In this document: positions 1-5,820 of the stretch, one piece after another
How positions within the stretch are numbered: the first letter of the stretch is position 1
Layout of the letters: each line of letters starts with the position of its first letter
Origin: Elusimicrobiota bacterium
GTDB taxonomy: Bacteria > Elusimicrobiota > Elusimicrobia > UBA1565 > UBA9628
Direction: 5' to 3'
Length of the DNA: 5,820 nt
Assembly (NCBI GenBank): GCA_028871595.1
Contig: JAGWMT010000207.1
Coordinates: 1-5,820, forward strand
The notes under the pieces: model-generated
What the model was told of the DNA's origin: nothing
The model's database searches: none
What the model saw: the letters and a program-made list of their open reading frames with translations, nothing else
Translations under genes and position numbers: made by a program

Positions 1-159
1 ATCTTCGTGGACACGCCGCTGAAGAACTACATGACCCAGTACCTCAACGGCCATCCCGAGATTCCGGCCGACGAGCGGGCGCACATGGCCAAGGCCCTGT
101 CGCGCATGTCGTACTGGCCCGGGCACGACACGCACTTCCACATCCGCATCGACTACTAG
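1..159 (+). CDS. C-terminal part of a MepA/LAS-type zinc murein peptidase (5'-truncated by window edge)
   Basis: Frame 1 is open from the first base to a TAG at 157-159 and encodes the last 52 residues of a protein. The fragment ends in GHDTHFHIRIDY. The spacing H-x-x-H-x-H (fragment residues 42, 45, 47) is that of the zinc-site segment of penicillin-insensitive murein endopeptidase MepA and related LAS-fold peptidases (M74 and relatives). Family knowledge says such enzymes cleave peptide cross-links of peptidoglycan in the periplasm. The rest of the catalytic domain and any signal peptide lie outside the window, so the exact subfamily (M74, M15 or a related LAS group) is inferred from this one motif. 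It ends 15 bp from the end of the converging gene. No convincing hairpin terminator lies in that short gap. Confidence 0.6.
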   Translation: MFVDTPLKNYMTQYLNGHPEIPADERAHMAKALSRMSYWPGHDTHFHIRIDY

Positions 160-174
160 GCCGGACGGCCCGGG

Positions 175-642
175 TCAGGACTGCGCCAGCTCGCGGCGGC
201 GCGCCTCGGCCAGTTCGCGCAGCGCCTTGGCCATGTCGGGCGTGCGGCCGATGACGCGCTGGAAGTCCTGGGCGGCCAGGCAGAACACCTCGGTCTCCGT
301 CTCGGTGCGGACCGTGGCCGAGCGCGGCTCGCCGAACAGCAGGGCCATCTCGCCGAAGAAATCCCCGTCGGTCAGCCGGGCCACCGGCTCGCTCCAGCCG
401 CGCTTGGTGACGGCCACCGCGCCCTTGAAGATCAGGTACAGCGCGTCGCCCGCGTCGCCCTCCGCGCACACCACCGAACCGGCCGCGTAGCGGATCATCA
501 GCATGTAGGGCAGAACCTGGGCCAACTGGGCGCGGCCCAAAGCCGAGAAGAACCCGACCTGGCGCAGGCCGTCCTCCAGCCAGGCCACCTCGGCCGGCTC
601 AACGGGACGAGCGCCGCGGATTCCGGTATCGGGACTCATCAT
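175..642 (-). CDS. Stand-alone cyclic-nucleotide-binding domain protein
   Basis: This 155-residue protein is essentially one cNMP-binding domain (about residues 28-135). The phosphate-binding cassette is intact: GDFFGEMALLFGEPRSATVRT (residues 93-113) carries FGE (Glu98) and the phosphate-contacting Arg107. The Glu-to-Arg spacing of 9 is like that of protein kinase A regulatory subunits, whereas Crp has 10. There is no C-terminal helix-turn-helix, only a short charged helix, and no membrane segment, so it is not a Crp-type regulator. It probably senses a cyclic nucleotide, or a decayed version of that signal, and acts through a partner; the partner is unknown. The frame is open up to ATG 753. 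I chose the tandem ATGATG at 642/639 because GGAGG lies 9 nt upstream and the residues before it look non-conserved. It is transcribed divergently from the PIG-L gene. Confidence 0.85.
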   Translation of the reverse strand: MMSPDTGIRGARPVEPAEVAWLEDGLRQVGFFSALGRAQLAQVLPYMLMIRYAAGSVVCAEGDAGDALYLIFKGAVAVTKRGWSEPVARLTDGDFFGEMALLFGEPRSATVRTETETEVFCLAAQDFQRVIGRTPDMAKALRELAEARRRELAQS

Positions 643-651
643 TTCCTCGGG

Positions 652-656
652 CCTCC
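652..656 (-). promoter_or_regulatory. Shine-Dalgarno site GGAGG that sets the start of the cNMP-binding protein
   Basis: On the minus strand GGAGG (656 to 652) lies 9 nt before ATG 642 and 12 nt before ATG 639. A second GAGG at 648-645 lies 5 nt before ATG 639. These sites favour the tandem Met codons over the far upstream ATG at 753, which has no purine-rich site before it. It is the clearest ribosome binding site in the window. Confidence 0.6.
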
Positions 657-761
657 ATTCTACCCCGAAACCGCCCCCATCGGAGCGGGCCCAAGGTCTC
701 AGGGGCGGCGCGACAATGGTTCTAGGCGGCCTGGGACCGGATATGGTAATCATGACTCGCC

Positions 762-1583
762 GTGGGCCAACCCTACTCCGATTTCGTCGCGCGCTTCGCT
801 TCGCTTCTTCGAAAAGCGCGCCGCCTGCCGCGCGGCGGGTTCAAGACCCCCCGCCGTCCGGCGCCTCGTCCGGACGCGCCGCGCGTCCTGATCCTGGCGC
901 CGCATCCCGACGACGAATGCATCGTCGGCGTCCTGCCCCTGCGCCTGCAGCGCGAGTTGGGCTGCGCCGTCGGCGTGGTCGCCGCGACCTACGGCAGCAA
1001 GCGCTCGCGGCGCGCGGCGCGCCTGCGGGAGCTGCGCGGCGCGTGCGGCTATCTCGGTTGGGAACTGATCGAACGTCCCGATTCCGTCGAGAGGGATCTC
1101 ACGTCCGCCGCCCTGGCCGCGATCCTTCGCGACCGGAAACCGGACCTTCTCCTGCTGCCGCACGCCGCCGACGCCAACGCCACGCACCGCCGCGTCCATC
1201 GTCTGGGATTGGCGGCACTGGGCGCGCTCGGCAAGGCGTTCCGCGGCGCGGTGGCGGAGACCGAGTTCTGGAGCACCCTTGAGGACCCGAACCTGATGAT
1301 CGAGGCCTCCGCGGCGCAGACCGCCGACCTGGTAGCCGCGCTGTCCTTCCACCGCGGCGAGGTGGCGCGCAATCCCTATCACGTCCTCCTCCCCTGCTGG
1401 CTGGCCGACGGCGTGCGCCGCGGCGGGGAACTGGTGGGCGGCCAGGGAGCGGGCGTTCCCAAGTTCCGCTTCGCGGCGGTTTATCGCTGGAACCGCTGGA
1501 ACGGCCGCGGCTTGACGCGCGCGGCGGGTCCGGGTCGTATCGTTCCGGTCGGCCGCGGCCTGCGACCCCTGTTCAGCCGCTGA
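762..1583 (+). CDS. PIG-L/LmbE family zinc-dependent deacetylase
   Basis: The 273-residue protein belongs to the PIG-L (LmbE) family, metal-dependent N-deacetylases acting on N-acetylglucosamine conjugates and other amides. Residues 41-52 (RVLILAPHPDDE) hold the signature: His48 and Asp51 are the expected zinc ligands and Asp50 the usual general base. The second signature THRRVH (141-146) supplies the third histidine, His146, and the strand LLLLPHAAD (129-137) precedes it. About 40 basic residues come before the domain, with no signal peptide, so it is probably cytoplasmic. The substrate cannot be read from the sequence. The GTG at 762 is the only start available, because an in-frame TGA lies at 753-755 and no ATG, GTG or TTG occurs in frame before the PHPDDE motif. 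No clear Shine-Dalgarno site precedes it. The 3' end overlaps the end of the opposing minus-strand gene by 11 bp. A role in the neighbouring glycosylation operon is possible, but it is not co-transcribed with it. Confidence 0.88.
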   Translation: MGQPYSDFVARFASLLRKARRLPRGGFKTPRRPAPRPDAPRVLILAPHPDDECIVGVLPLRLQRELGCAVGVVAATYGSKRSRRAARLRELRGACGYLGWELIERPDSVERDLTSAALAAILRDRKPDLLLLPHAADANATHRRVHRLGLAALGALGKAFRGAVAETEFWSTLEDPNLMIEASAAQTADLVAALSFHRGEVARNPYHVLLPCWLADGVRRGGELVGGQGAGVPKFRFAAVYRWNRWNGRGLTRAAGPGRIVPVGRGLRPLFSR

Positions 1584-2415
1584 GCCCGGCGAGAGCCGTC
1601 AATCCGGCCCCGGCCAGCACGGCGAGAACCGGGTCCTCAAAGGGAAAAGGCCCGGCGCCGGACCACGCGCTCCCCGCCGCGACGGCGGCAAGCCACGCCA
1701 GCGCGAACCAGCCGCCGGGACCGGAGGCGACGGCGCGCAGGCCCAACAACGCGCCGACGAGCAGGACGGCGGCGAATAAGCCCCGGATCCCGCGCGTCGC
1801 GGAGGAGGCCGCGGGCGTCACGGCCAGCGGCGCGCTCCATTTCGTGAATGGCTCCCGCGGCGCGGGACGGAAACGCTCCGCGCCCGGCGCCGCCGCCAGC
1901 GCGCCGAACACCAGGGCCGCCGCCAGCAGGGATTTCCAGCGCGGCTGTTCCTTGCGCCGCCAGAGCGCGACGGCGGCGAGCGCGGCGGCCGCGGGCCAGG
2001 CCGCGGCGCCGGCCAGGACGGCGGCACCGCCCAACAGACCCGACAGGACCGCGGCGCGGATTTTTCCGGACTGCCAGGCGTACACCCAGGCGACCAGGCC
2101 CGCCGCCGCCAGGAACGGCAGCGCCGCGACAACCTCGCCGCGCGTGCCCGCCTCCACCAAAGCCGGGTGGATCGCCAGGAGGACGCCCGCGGCCAAAGCG
2201 GCTCCGCGCGGCAGGCGGAGATTGACGGCCAGGCGGTAGGCCAGCACCGGCGCGACGCTGGACACGGCCAACCCCATCCACGTCGACAGCGGCGCGTCCT
2301 GCGAGTCGGGCGCCAGGCGCCGCGTGGCCAGCGCCCAGCCCAGGCGCGCGACGGCCGCCGCGATCAGCAGGCGCCGCCCATCGTCGCAGGGAACGCAGCG
2401 CCCCGAGTCGGCCAT
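1573..2415 (-). CDS. Polytopic membrane protein, shortened GT-C (GT39-like) paralogue
   Basis: This 280-residue, very Ala-rich protein has about nine hydrophobic segments (near residues 16-30, 46-64, 70-88, 95-113, 121-151, 162-176, 212-230, 236-250 and 262-278). Aligned by eye it is collinear with the gene just upstream: AIHPAL (81-86) matches AIDPAL (120-125), the block starting GGAAVL (129) with a WP and LWRR matches the block starting GGLCAL (168), and the end FPFEDPVLAVLAGAG matches LPLEPFLCLLAAVG. The offset stays at about 39 residues through the first half. It lacks the acidic loop with HPPLY near the N-terminus, the WTARNY-type segment and the arginine of RYRLP, so it is unlikely to be an active transferase of the usual kind. 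An N-terminal CVPC pair (residues 7-10) is of unknown meaning. ATG 2415 lies 8 nt after the preceding stop; no good Shine-Dalgarno site is seen. The frame extends upstream to 3102, but that part is the shadow of the preceding gene. Confidence 0.6.
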   Translation of the reverse strand: MADSGRCVPCDDGRRLLIAAAVARLGWALATRRLAPDSQDAPLSTWMGLAVSSVAPVLAYRLAVNLRLPRGAALAAGVLLAIHPALVEAGTRGEVVAALPFLAAAGLVAWVYAWQSGKIRAAVLSGLLGGAAVLAGAAAWPAAAALAAVALWRRKEQPRWKSLLAAALVFGALAAAPGAERFRPAPREPFTKWSAPLAVTPAASSATRGIRGLFAAVLLVGALLGLRAVASGPGGWFALAWLAAVAAGSAWSGAGPFPFEDPVLAVLAGAGLTALAGLSG

Positions 2416-2423
2416 GGGGCGGC

Positions 2424-3589
2424 TCAGCCGCGGGCGCGGCGGCGCAGAAGCTCGTGGGCGCCGACGGCGGCCAACAGGCACAGGAAGGGCTCGAGGGGCA
2501 GGCGGTAGCGCAAAGAGGTGAAGAAGACGGAGTGCATGGCCGTCAGATAAAGAAACAACGCCCACACCGGCGCCCACTCCGGGCGCGCCGCCGCGGCGCG
2601 CAGGCCCGCCAGGCAGAACGCGAACACGATCAGGTAATAGACGCCCAGGGCCCCGCGCTGCCACCACGAGTGCGGATCGTACGGGAACGGGCGCCAGTAC
2701 AGCAGCATCTTGCCGGCCACGATCTTCGCCGCCGTGAGCGGGTGCGCGGCCACGAAGGCCTTGGTCTTCTCCGCGAAGTAGGTGCCGCGCTCCATGGGCC
2801 CCATGATGCCCAAGTGCGCGGCCTCCGCCTCCATCTCGAACGGGCGGCGGCGCACCTCCTCCCGGTCCAGGGTGAAGCCCTCGTACAAAGTCCAACCCAT
2901 CTGCGCCGACATCGGCACGACCTCGTGGTAGCGCAGATAGTTCCGCGCGGTCCACACCCCGGTCGGGATGAACCAGCCGCAGCCGAGCAAGGCGCAGGCC
3001 AGGAAGGCGCGCGAGAAGCCCTTGGTCCGCCACAGCGCGAAGAACAGGAACGCGGGATAGGCGCCGAACACGGAGCGGCACAGGGCGCACAGGCCGCCCC
3101 AAACTCCCAAGGCGGCCAGCCGCCAGGACAGCGGCTCGTCGAGCAGCTTCAGCAGGAAGGCGAAGAAGACCACCTCCATGGCCACGAACAAGGTCTCGGT
3201 CTGAAGCTGCGGGGCGAAGAAGATCAGCGCGGGATCAATTGCCGTCCACAGCGCGGCCAGGCGCGCGGTCTTCTCGTCGGCCAGGCGCGCGCCGACGCGG
3301 CGCACCAGCACCACGCACGCCGCGCTCATCAGGCACTGGAGGATCAGCACGGGCACGGGATTCGGCGAGCGGAACACGCCCAGCACCGCGGCCAGGAAGC
3401 CGGTGTACAGCGGCGGGTGGGTGGCGTCGAAGACGGGCATGGGCTTCCAGCCCAGCCAGGACTGGGACAGGTCGTAGTACAGGTCGCGGCCGTACACGTC
3501 GCCCAGGCCCTTCCACTGCCAGAAGGCGAGAAAGCCCAGCCGCAGCGCCAGCGCGCCGCCGAAGGCCGCCGCGTCGAACTTCCGGGAGC

Positions 3590-3599
<10 letters not shown>
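2424..3599 (-). CDS. GT39/PMT-like GT-C integral membrane glycosyltransferase
   Basis: The 391-residue protein has the layout of GT-C enzymes of the PMT_2/ArnT type, which transfer a sugar from a polyprenyl-phosphate donor to an acceptor outside the inner membrane. After TM1 (about residues 12-28) comes a first outer loop with acidic residues (Asp34, Asp39, Asp43) and the family motif THPPLYTGFLAAVLG (60-74). About eight to ten further hydrophobic segments follow. Typical family signatures are AIDPALIFF (120-128), WTARNYLRYHEVVPMSAQ (216-233) and RYRLPLEPFLCLLAA (364-378). The catalytic aspartate is probably one of those in the first loop; which one is inference. ATG 3599 was chosen because MELSSRKF leads directly into TM1, and residues further upstream in the frame are the shadow of the GT2 gene. 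The start overlaps the end of the GT2 gene by 10 nt, suggesting coupled translation. The donor made by that GT2 enzyme is the natural substrate candidate. Confidence 0.85.
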
Positions 3600-4269
<670 letters not shown>

Positions 4270-4273
<4 letters not shown>

Positions 4274-5115
4274 GCGTCGATTCTACCCTTTCGGAAGACG
4301 CCGACGAAGATGTCGCTGAAGGCCAGCGGCGGGGCGTACACGAACGACGTCAGCCAGACGCCGGCGAACAAAACCGCTCCCGCGGGACCGCGGTGGGTGC
4401 TGGAGACGCGCGCGCCCAGGCCCTCCCGCGTGATGGTGCGCAGGGCGAAGGTGTCCACCGCCTCGAAGCCGGCGGACCGCCGCGCCAGCCGCGCCAGGTT
4501 CGACGGATCGAACAGGCTCAGGTGCGGGGACGGCAGGCCTTTCTGCCACAGGCGCTCCAGCGGCGCGTCGATCCCGAACCGGGCCAGCAGCTTCGCCACG
4601 CGGTACAGCGCGCCGCCGGCGGACGGGAGGTTGATGGCCAGAAGGCCGTCCGGCGCCAGCAGGCGCTCGACATGTCGAAACGCCTCTTCCGGGTGGGGCA
4701 AATGTTCGAAGACGTCGTTGAACACGATCAAGTCGTACGGTCCGCGGTCCTTCAGATCGTCGGGGAAGAAGCCGGTCGCCACCTTCAAGCCGCGCGCCCG
4801 CGCGCGGTCGGCCAGCGCGCGGTCGGGCTCAAGGCCCGAGATGTTCGCGCCGCGGGCGGCCGCCGCCTCCATGAACCAGCCGTCGGCCGGGCCGATCTCG
4901 AGCGCGCGCGCGCCCTTCAAGGTCATGCGCCGTTCCAGCCGGTCCAACAGAAGACGAAAATTCATCTTGCGCAGGGTCTCCAGGCCCTCGATGCCGGTCC
5001 CGCCGCCCGCGGTCAAGGTGGAGAACTCGAACGCGCAGGCCGCGCAGCGGTACAGCCAGCTCTTGAGCGGGCGCGCCGGGGCCCCGCACACCGGACAGGG
5101 CTTGGCGTCGGTCAT
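4270..5115 (-). CDS. Class I SAM-dependent methyltransferase with N-terminal zinc ribbon
   Basis: The 281-residue protein starts with a four-cysteine zinc-ribbon-like module (Cys7, Cys10, Cys24, Cys27; CPVCG and CAAC) followed by a Methyltransf_11/23-type Rossmann domain. Motif I is ALEIGPADGWF (71-81), the acidic end of strand 2 is GLEPD (94-98), and DLIVFNDVFEHLPHPEEAF (128-146) is the typical motif of this superfamily. LLAPDGLLAINLPS (152-165) follows. This arrangement is common in methyltransferases of polysaccharide and lipid glycan clusters, so a sugar or lipid-linked glycan acceptor is inferred from context. The C-terminal stretch near 246-262 is hydrophobic and may touch the membrane. 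I chose ATG 5115, which forms an ATGA overlap with the stop of the upstream gene. An ATG at 5139 would add eight residues and lengthen the overlap. The 3' end overlaps the GT2 start by 4 nt. Confidence 0.85.
4280..4285 (-). promoter_or_regulatory. Possible internal -10 box TAGAAT before the GT2 gene
   Basis: TAGAAT on the minus strand lies exactly 6 nt before ATG 4273, inside the last codons of the methyltransferase gene (Gly-Arg-Ile-Asp-Ala). It shares its geometry with the boxes at 5478 and 5596, so it may start a leaderless transcript for the GT2 and downstream genes. The bases also encode protein, and no -35 box is clear, so it could be coincidence. Confidence 0.3.
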
Positions 5116-5471
5116 GCGGCGGGAAACGCCTTCGCCCACTCGTCTTCCTTGAAGCCCAGCAGGCCACGATCTTTGAGCAGGACGAAGGGCCGCTTGACCA
5201 GCTTGCCGTGCTTGGCCAGGAGCGCCAGGGCGGACGCCTCGCTCAGGGTCTTGAGCTTCTCCCCCACGCCCAGCTCCCGGTACAGCAGCCCGGAGGTGTT
5301 GAACAGGCGGCGCAAGTCGCCGACGAAGGCCAGCATGGTCTTCAGCTCGGGGACGGTCGGGGGGGTCTCCACGATGGGGACGCTCCGGTACTCCACGCCG
5401 CGCGCGTCCAGAAATTTCAACGCCTTGCGGCAGGTGGAACAGCCCGCGTACTCGTAGACTTTCACGCTCAT
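5112..5471 (-). CDS. ArsC/Spx-family thioredoxin-fold protein
   Basis: The 119-residue protein has the ArsC/Spx/YffB fold pattern: an N-terminal strand, a CxxC site as GCSTCRKAL (Cys11, Cys14), the PIVETPPTVPELKTML segment (32-47), LFNTSGLLYRELG (56-68), LVKRPFVLL (91-99) and a final GFKEDEW (106-112). The CSTC site and GFKEDEW end match the Spx/MgsR/YusI-like branch more than classical arsenate reductase. Arg94 in KRP is kept, but I cannot find residues equivalent to the other two active-site arginines of E. coli ArsC, so arsenate reduction is not supported. It may be a thiol redox protein or a redox-sensing regulator. It is the first gene of the apparent five-gene operon. ATG 5471 is preceded by TATAAT six nucleotides away and no Shine-Dalgarno site, suggesting a leaderless message. 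What it does beside glycosyltransferases is unknown. Confidence 0.85.
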   Translation of the reverse strand: MSVKVYEYAGCSTCRKALKFLDARGVEYRSVPIVETPPTVPELKTMLAFVGDLRRLFNTSGLLYRELGVGEKLKTLSEASALALLAKHGKLVKRPFVLLKDRGLLGFKEDEWAKAFPAA

Positions 5472-5477
5472 CCGGCG

Positions 5478-5483
5478 ATTATA
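5478..5483 (-). promoter_or_regulatory. -10 box TATAAT of the five-gene operon, placed for leaderless transcription
   Basis: A perfect TATAAT on the minus strand ends 6 nt before ATG 5471 in otherwise GC-rich DNA. With normal spacing, transcription would begin at or next to the A of the start codon. No good -35 hexamer is visible; TCCTTA (17-nt spacer) or TTCCTT (18-nt spacer) are the nearest and both are weak. Its purine-rich surroundings (GGGAGGG at 5491-5485) lie upstream of the -10 box and would not be in such a transcript. Confidence 0.6.
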
Positions 5484-5499
5484 GCCCTCCCGTCCCTCT

Positions 5500-5580
5500 C
5501 TAAGGAAGGGGTAGGACCTACGGCCCAGGCCCGCTTAGACCATAATACGGGCGCGGTTGGGACCTATGCTTCCTAAGGAA
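5500..5580. repeat. Short direct repeats and two 11-bp odd palindromes in the divergent promoter region
   Basis: CTAAGGAA occurs at 5500-5507 and 5573-5580, and GGACCTAYG at 5514-5522 and 5560-5568. Two 11-bp dyads each have a central A: GTAGG-A-CCTAC at 5511-5521 and TTCCT-A-AGGAA at 5570-5580. A one-base loop cannot form an RNA hairpin, so these fit DNA-binding sites for a dimeric regulator better than a terminator. The set sits between the two divergent -10 boxes and could control either or both genes. Confidence 0.4.
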
Positions 5581-5595
5581 AACCCGGGCGGCCGC

Positions 5596-5601
5596 TACAA
5601 T
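5596..5601 (+). promoter_or_regulatory. -10 box TACAAT of the secreted-protein gene, placed for leaderless transcription
   Basis: TACAAT matches the -10 consensus at five of six positions and lies exactly 6 nt before ATG 5608, the same geometry as the opposing operon promoter. No Shine-Dalgarno sequence lies between it and the ATG, and no clear -35 box is seen. Confidence 0.5.
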
Positions 5602-5607
5602 AACCTT

Positions 5608-5820
5608 ATGAAACGGAACACGCGCCGGTCCCTGGGTCTCCTGTTGTGCGCCGCCCTCGTCGGCGGTTTGGTCCCCCCGGAGGCCGTCCGCGCCGCCGCG
5701 CCCGCGCTGATCAACCTGGGCGCCGAAGCCGGAACGCCCGGGGCCTCGGCCGCCGCCGCCGGCGCCGGAGCCGCGCTGACCATCGGCGCGCCGTCCGTCG
5801 CGCCCCTGCTGACGCCGAGC
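5608..5820 (+). CDS. N-terminal part of a secreted Ala-rich protein (3'-truncated by window edge)
   Basis: An ATG at 5608 opens a frame with no stop for 71 codons to the end of the window. Residues 1-8 (MKRNTRRS) are strongly basic, 9-22 (LGLLLCAALVGGLV) form a hydrophobic core, and PPEAVRAAAP provides a likely signal peptidase I site near residues 28-31. The cysteine at 14 lies inside the hydrophobic core, not in a clear lipobox. After the signal peptide the chain is low-complexity Ala/Gly/Pro (for example GASAAAAGAGAAL), probably a linker, and no domain is reached. The function cannot be told. It is transcribed divergently from the five-gene operon and is preceded by TACAAT exactly 6 nt before the ATG, with no ribosome binding site. 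An opposing open frame over this stretch looks like a shadow. Confidence 0.7.
   Translation, partial: MKRNTRRSLGLLLCAALVGGLVPPEAVRAAAPALINLGAEAGTPGASAAAAGAGAALTIGAPSVAPLLTPS

Noticed and set aside
160..174. A bidirectional terminator between the converging genes at the left edge
   Set aside because: The 15 bp contain only short GC palindromes with no stable stem or T-tract on either strand.
657..662. TAGAAT as a -10 box for the cNMP-binding protein gene
   Set aside because: It lies directly before GGAGG, so a transcript from it would begin in or after the ribosome binding site. The spacing fits neither mode.
742..747. TATGGT as a -10 box for the PIG-L gene
   Set aside because: It matches the consensus weakly, has no -35 box, and lies 14 nt before the GTG start, unlike the 6-nt geometry of the other three.
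716..1282. A 188-codon plus-strand frame overlapping the PIG-L gene
   Set aside because: It is an Arg/Pro-rich shadow in another frame, while PHPDDE and THRRVH lie in the PIG-L frame.
1573..3102. A single 509-residue minus-strand protein
   Set aside because: Residues before the ATG at 2415 are the shadow of the GT-C gene in another frame; only the last 280 residues look like a real membrane protein.
4310..5457. Long plus-strand open frames (280 and 354 codons) opposite the methyltransferase and ArsC/Spx-like genes
   Set aside because: Both are Arg/Ala/Gln-rich without domains, and the minus-strand genes carry clear family motifs across the same bases.
5112..5471. A true arsenate reductase (arsC)
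   Set aside because: Only the first cysteine and one arginine of the ArsC active site can be matched. The CSTC site and GFKEDEW end fit the Spx/YusI-like branch, and no ars genes are nearby.

Overview
This 5.8-kb window comes from a GC-rich bacterium, densely coded in every gene. The envelope-type genes (a murein endopeptidase-like tail, GT-C sugar transferases, a signal-peptide protein) point to a Gram-negative organism. The Ala/Pro-rich secreted preprotein at the right edge and the general style recall uncultured high-GC Elusimicrobiota, but that is only an impression. No rRNA, tRNA or taxonomic marker gene is present to test it. I see no CRISPR array, insertion sequence, integrase or tRNA.

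Left part (1-1583): the window opens in the last 52 codons of a plus-strand zinc peptidase of the LAS/MepA type (1-159). Converging on it 15 bp away is a stand-alone cyclic-nucleotide-binding-domain protein (175-642, minus). A 119-bp divergent gap then leads to a PIG-L/LmbE-type deacetylase (762-1583, plus, GTG start), whose 3' end overlaps the next minus-strand gene by 11 bp.

Central part (1573-5471, minus): five tightly packed genes form one apparent operon, read from right to left. They are an ArsC/Spx-family thioredoxin-fold protein, a zinc-ribbon class I methyltransferase, a soluble GT2 polyprenyl-phosphate-hexose synthase-like glycosyltransferase, a GT39/PMT-like GT-C membrane glycosyltransferase, and a shorter GT-C-like membrane protein. 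The first three junctions overlap (4, 4 and 10 nt) and the last has an 8-nt gap. A plausible pathway is that the GT2 enzyme charges polyprenyl phosphate with a sugar, and the GT-C enzyme then transfers that sugar to an acceptor on the outer face of the inner membrane. The methyltransferase may modify the glycan or lipid. The role of the ArsC/Spx-like protein is unclear. The last gene aligns by eye with the GT-C gene before it but lacks its catalytic N-terminal loop, so it looks like a degenerate or repurposed tandem paralogue.

Right part (5472-5820): a 136-bp divergent promoter region carries short direct repeats and odd-length palindromes. It is followed by the start of a secreted Ala-rich protein that runs off the window. 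The most unusual sequence signal is a TANAAT box lying exactly 6 nt before the ATG of three genes (5471 minus, 4273 minus, 5608 plus), none with an evident Shine-Dalgarno site. This suggests leaderless transcription.
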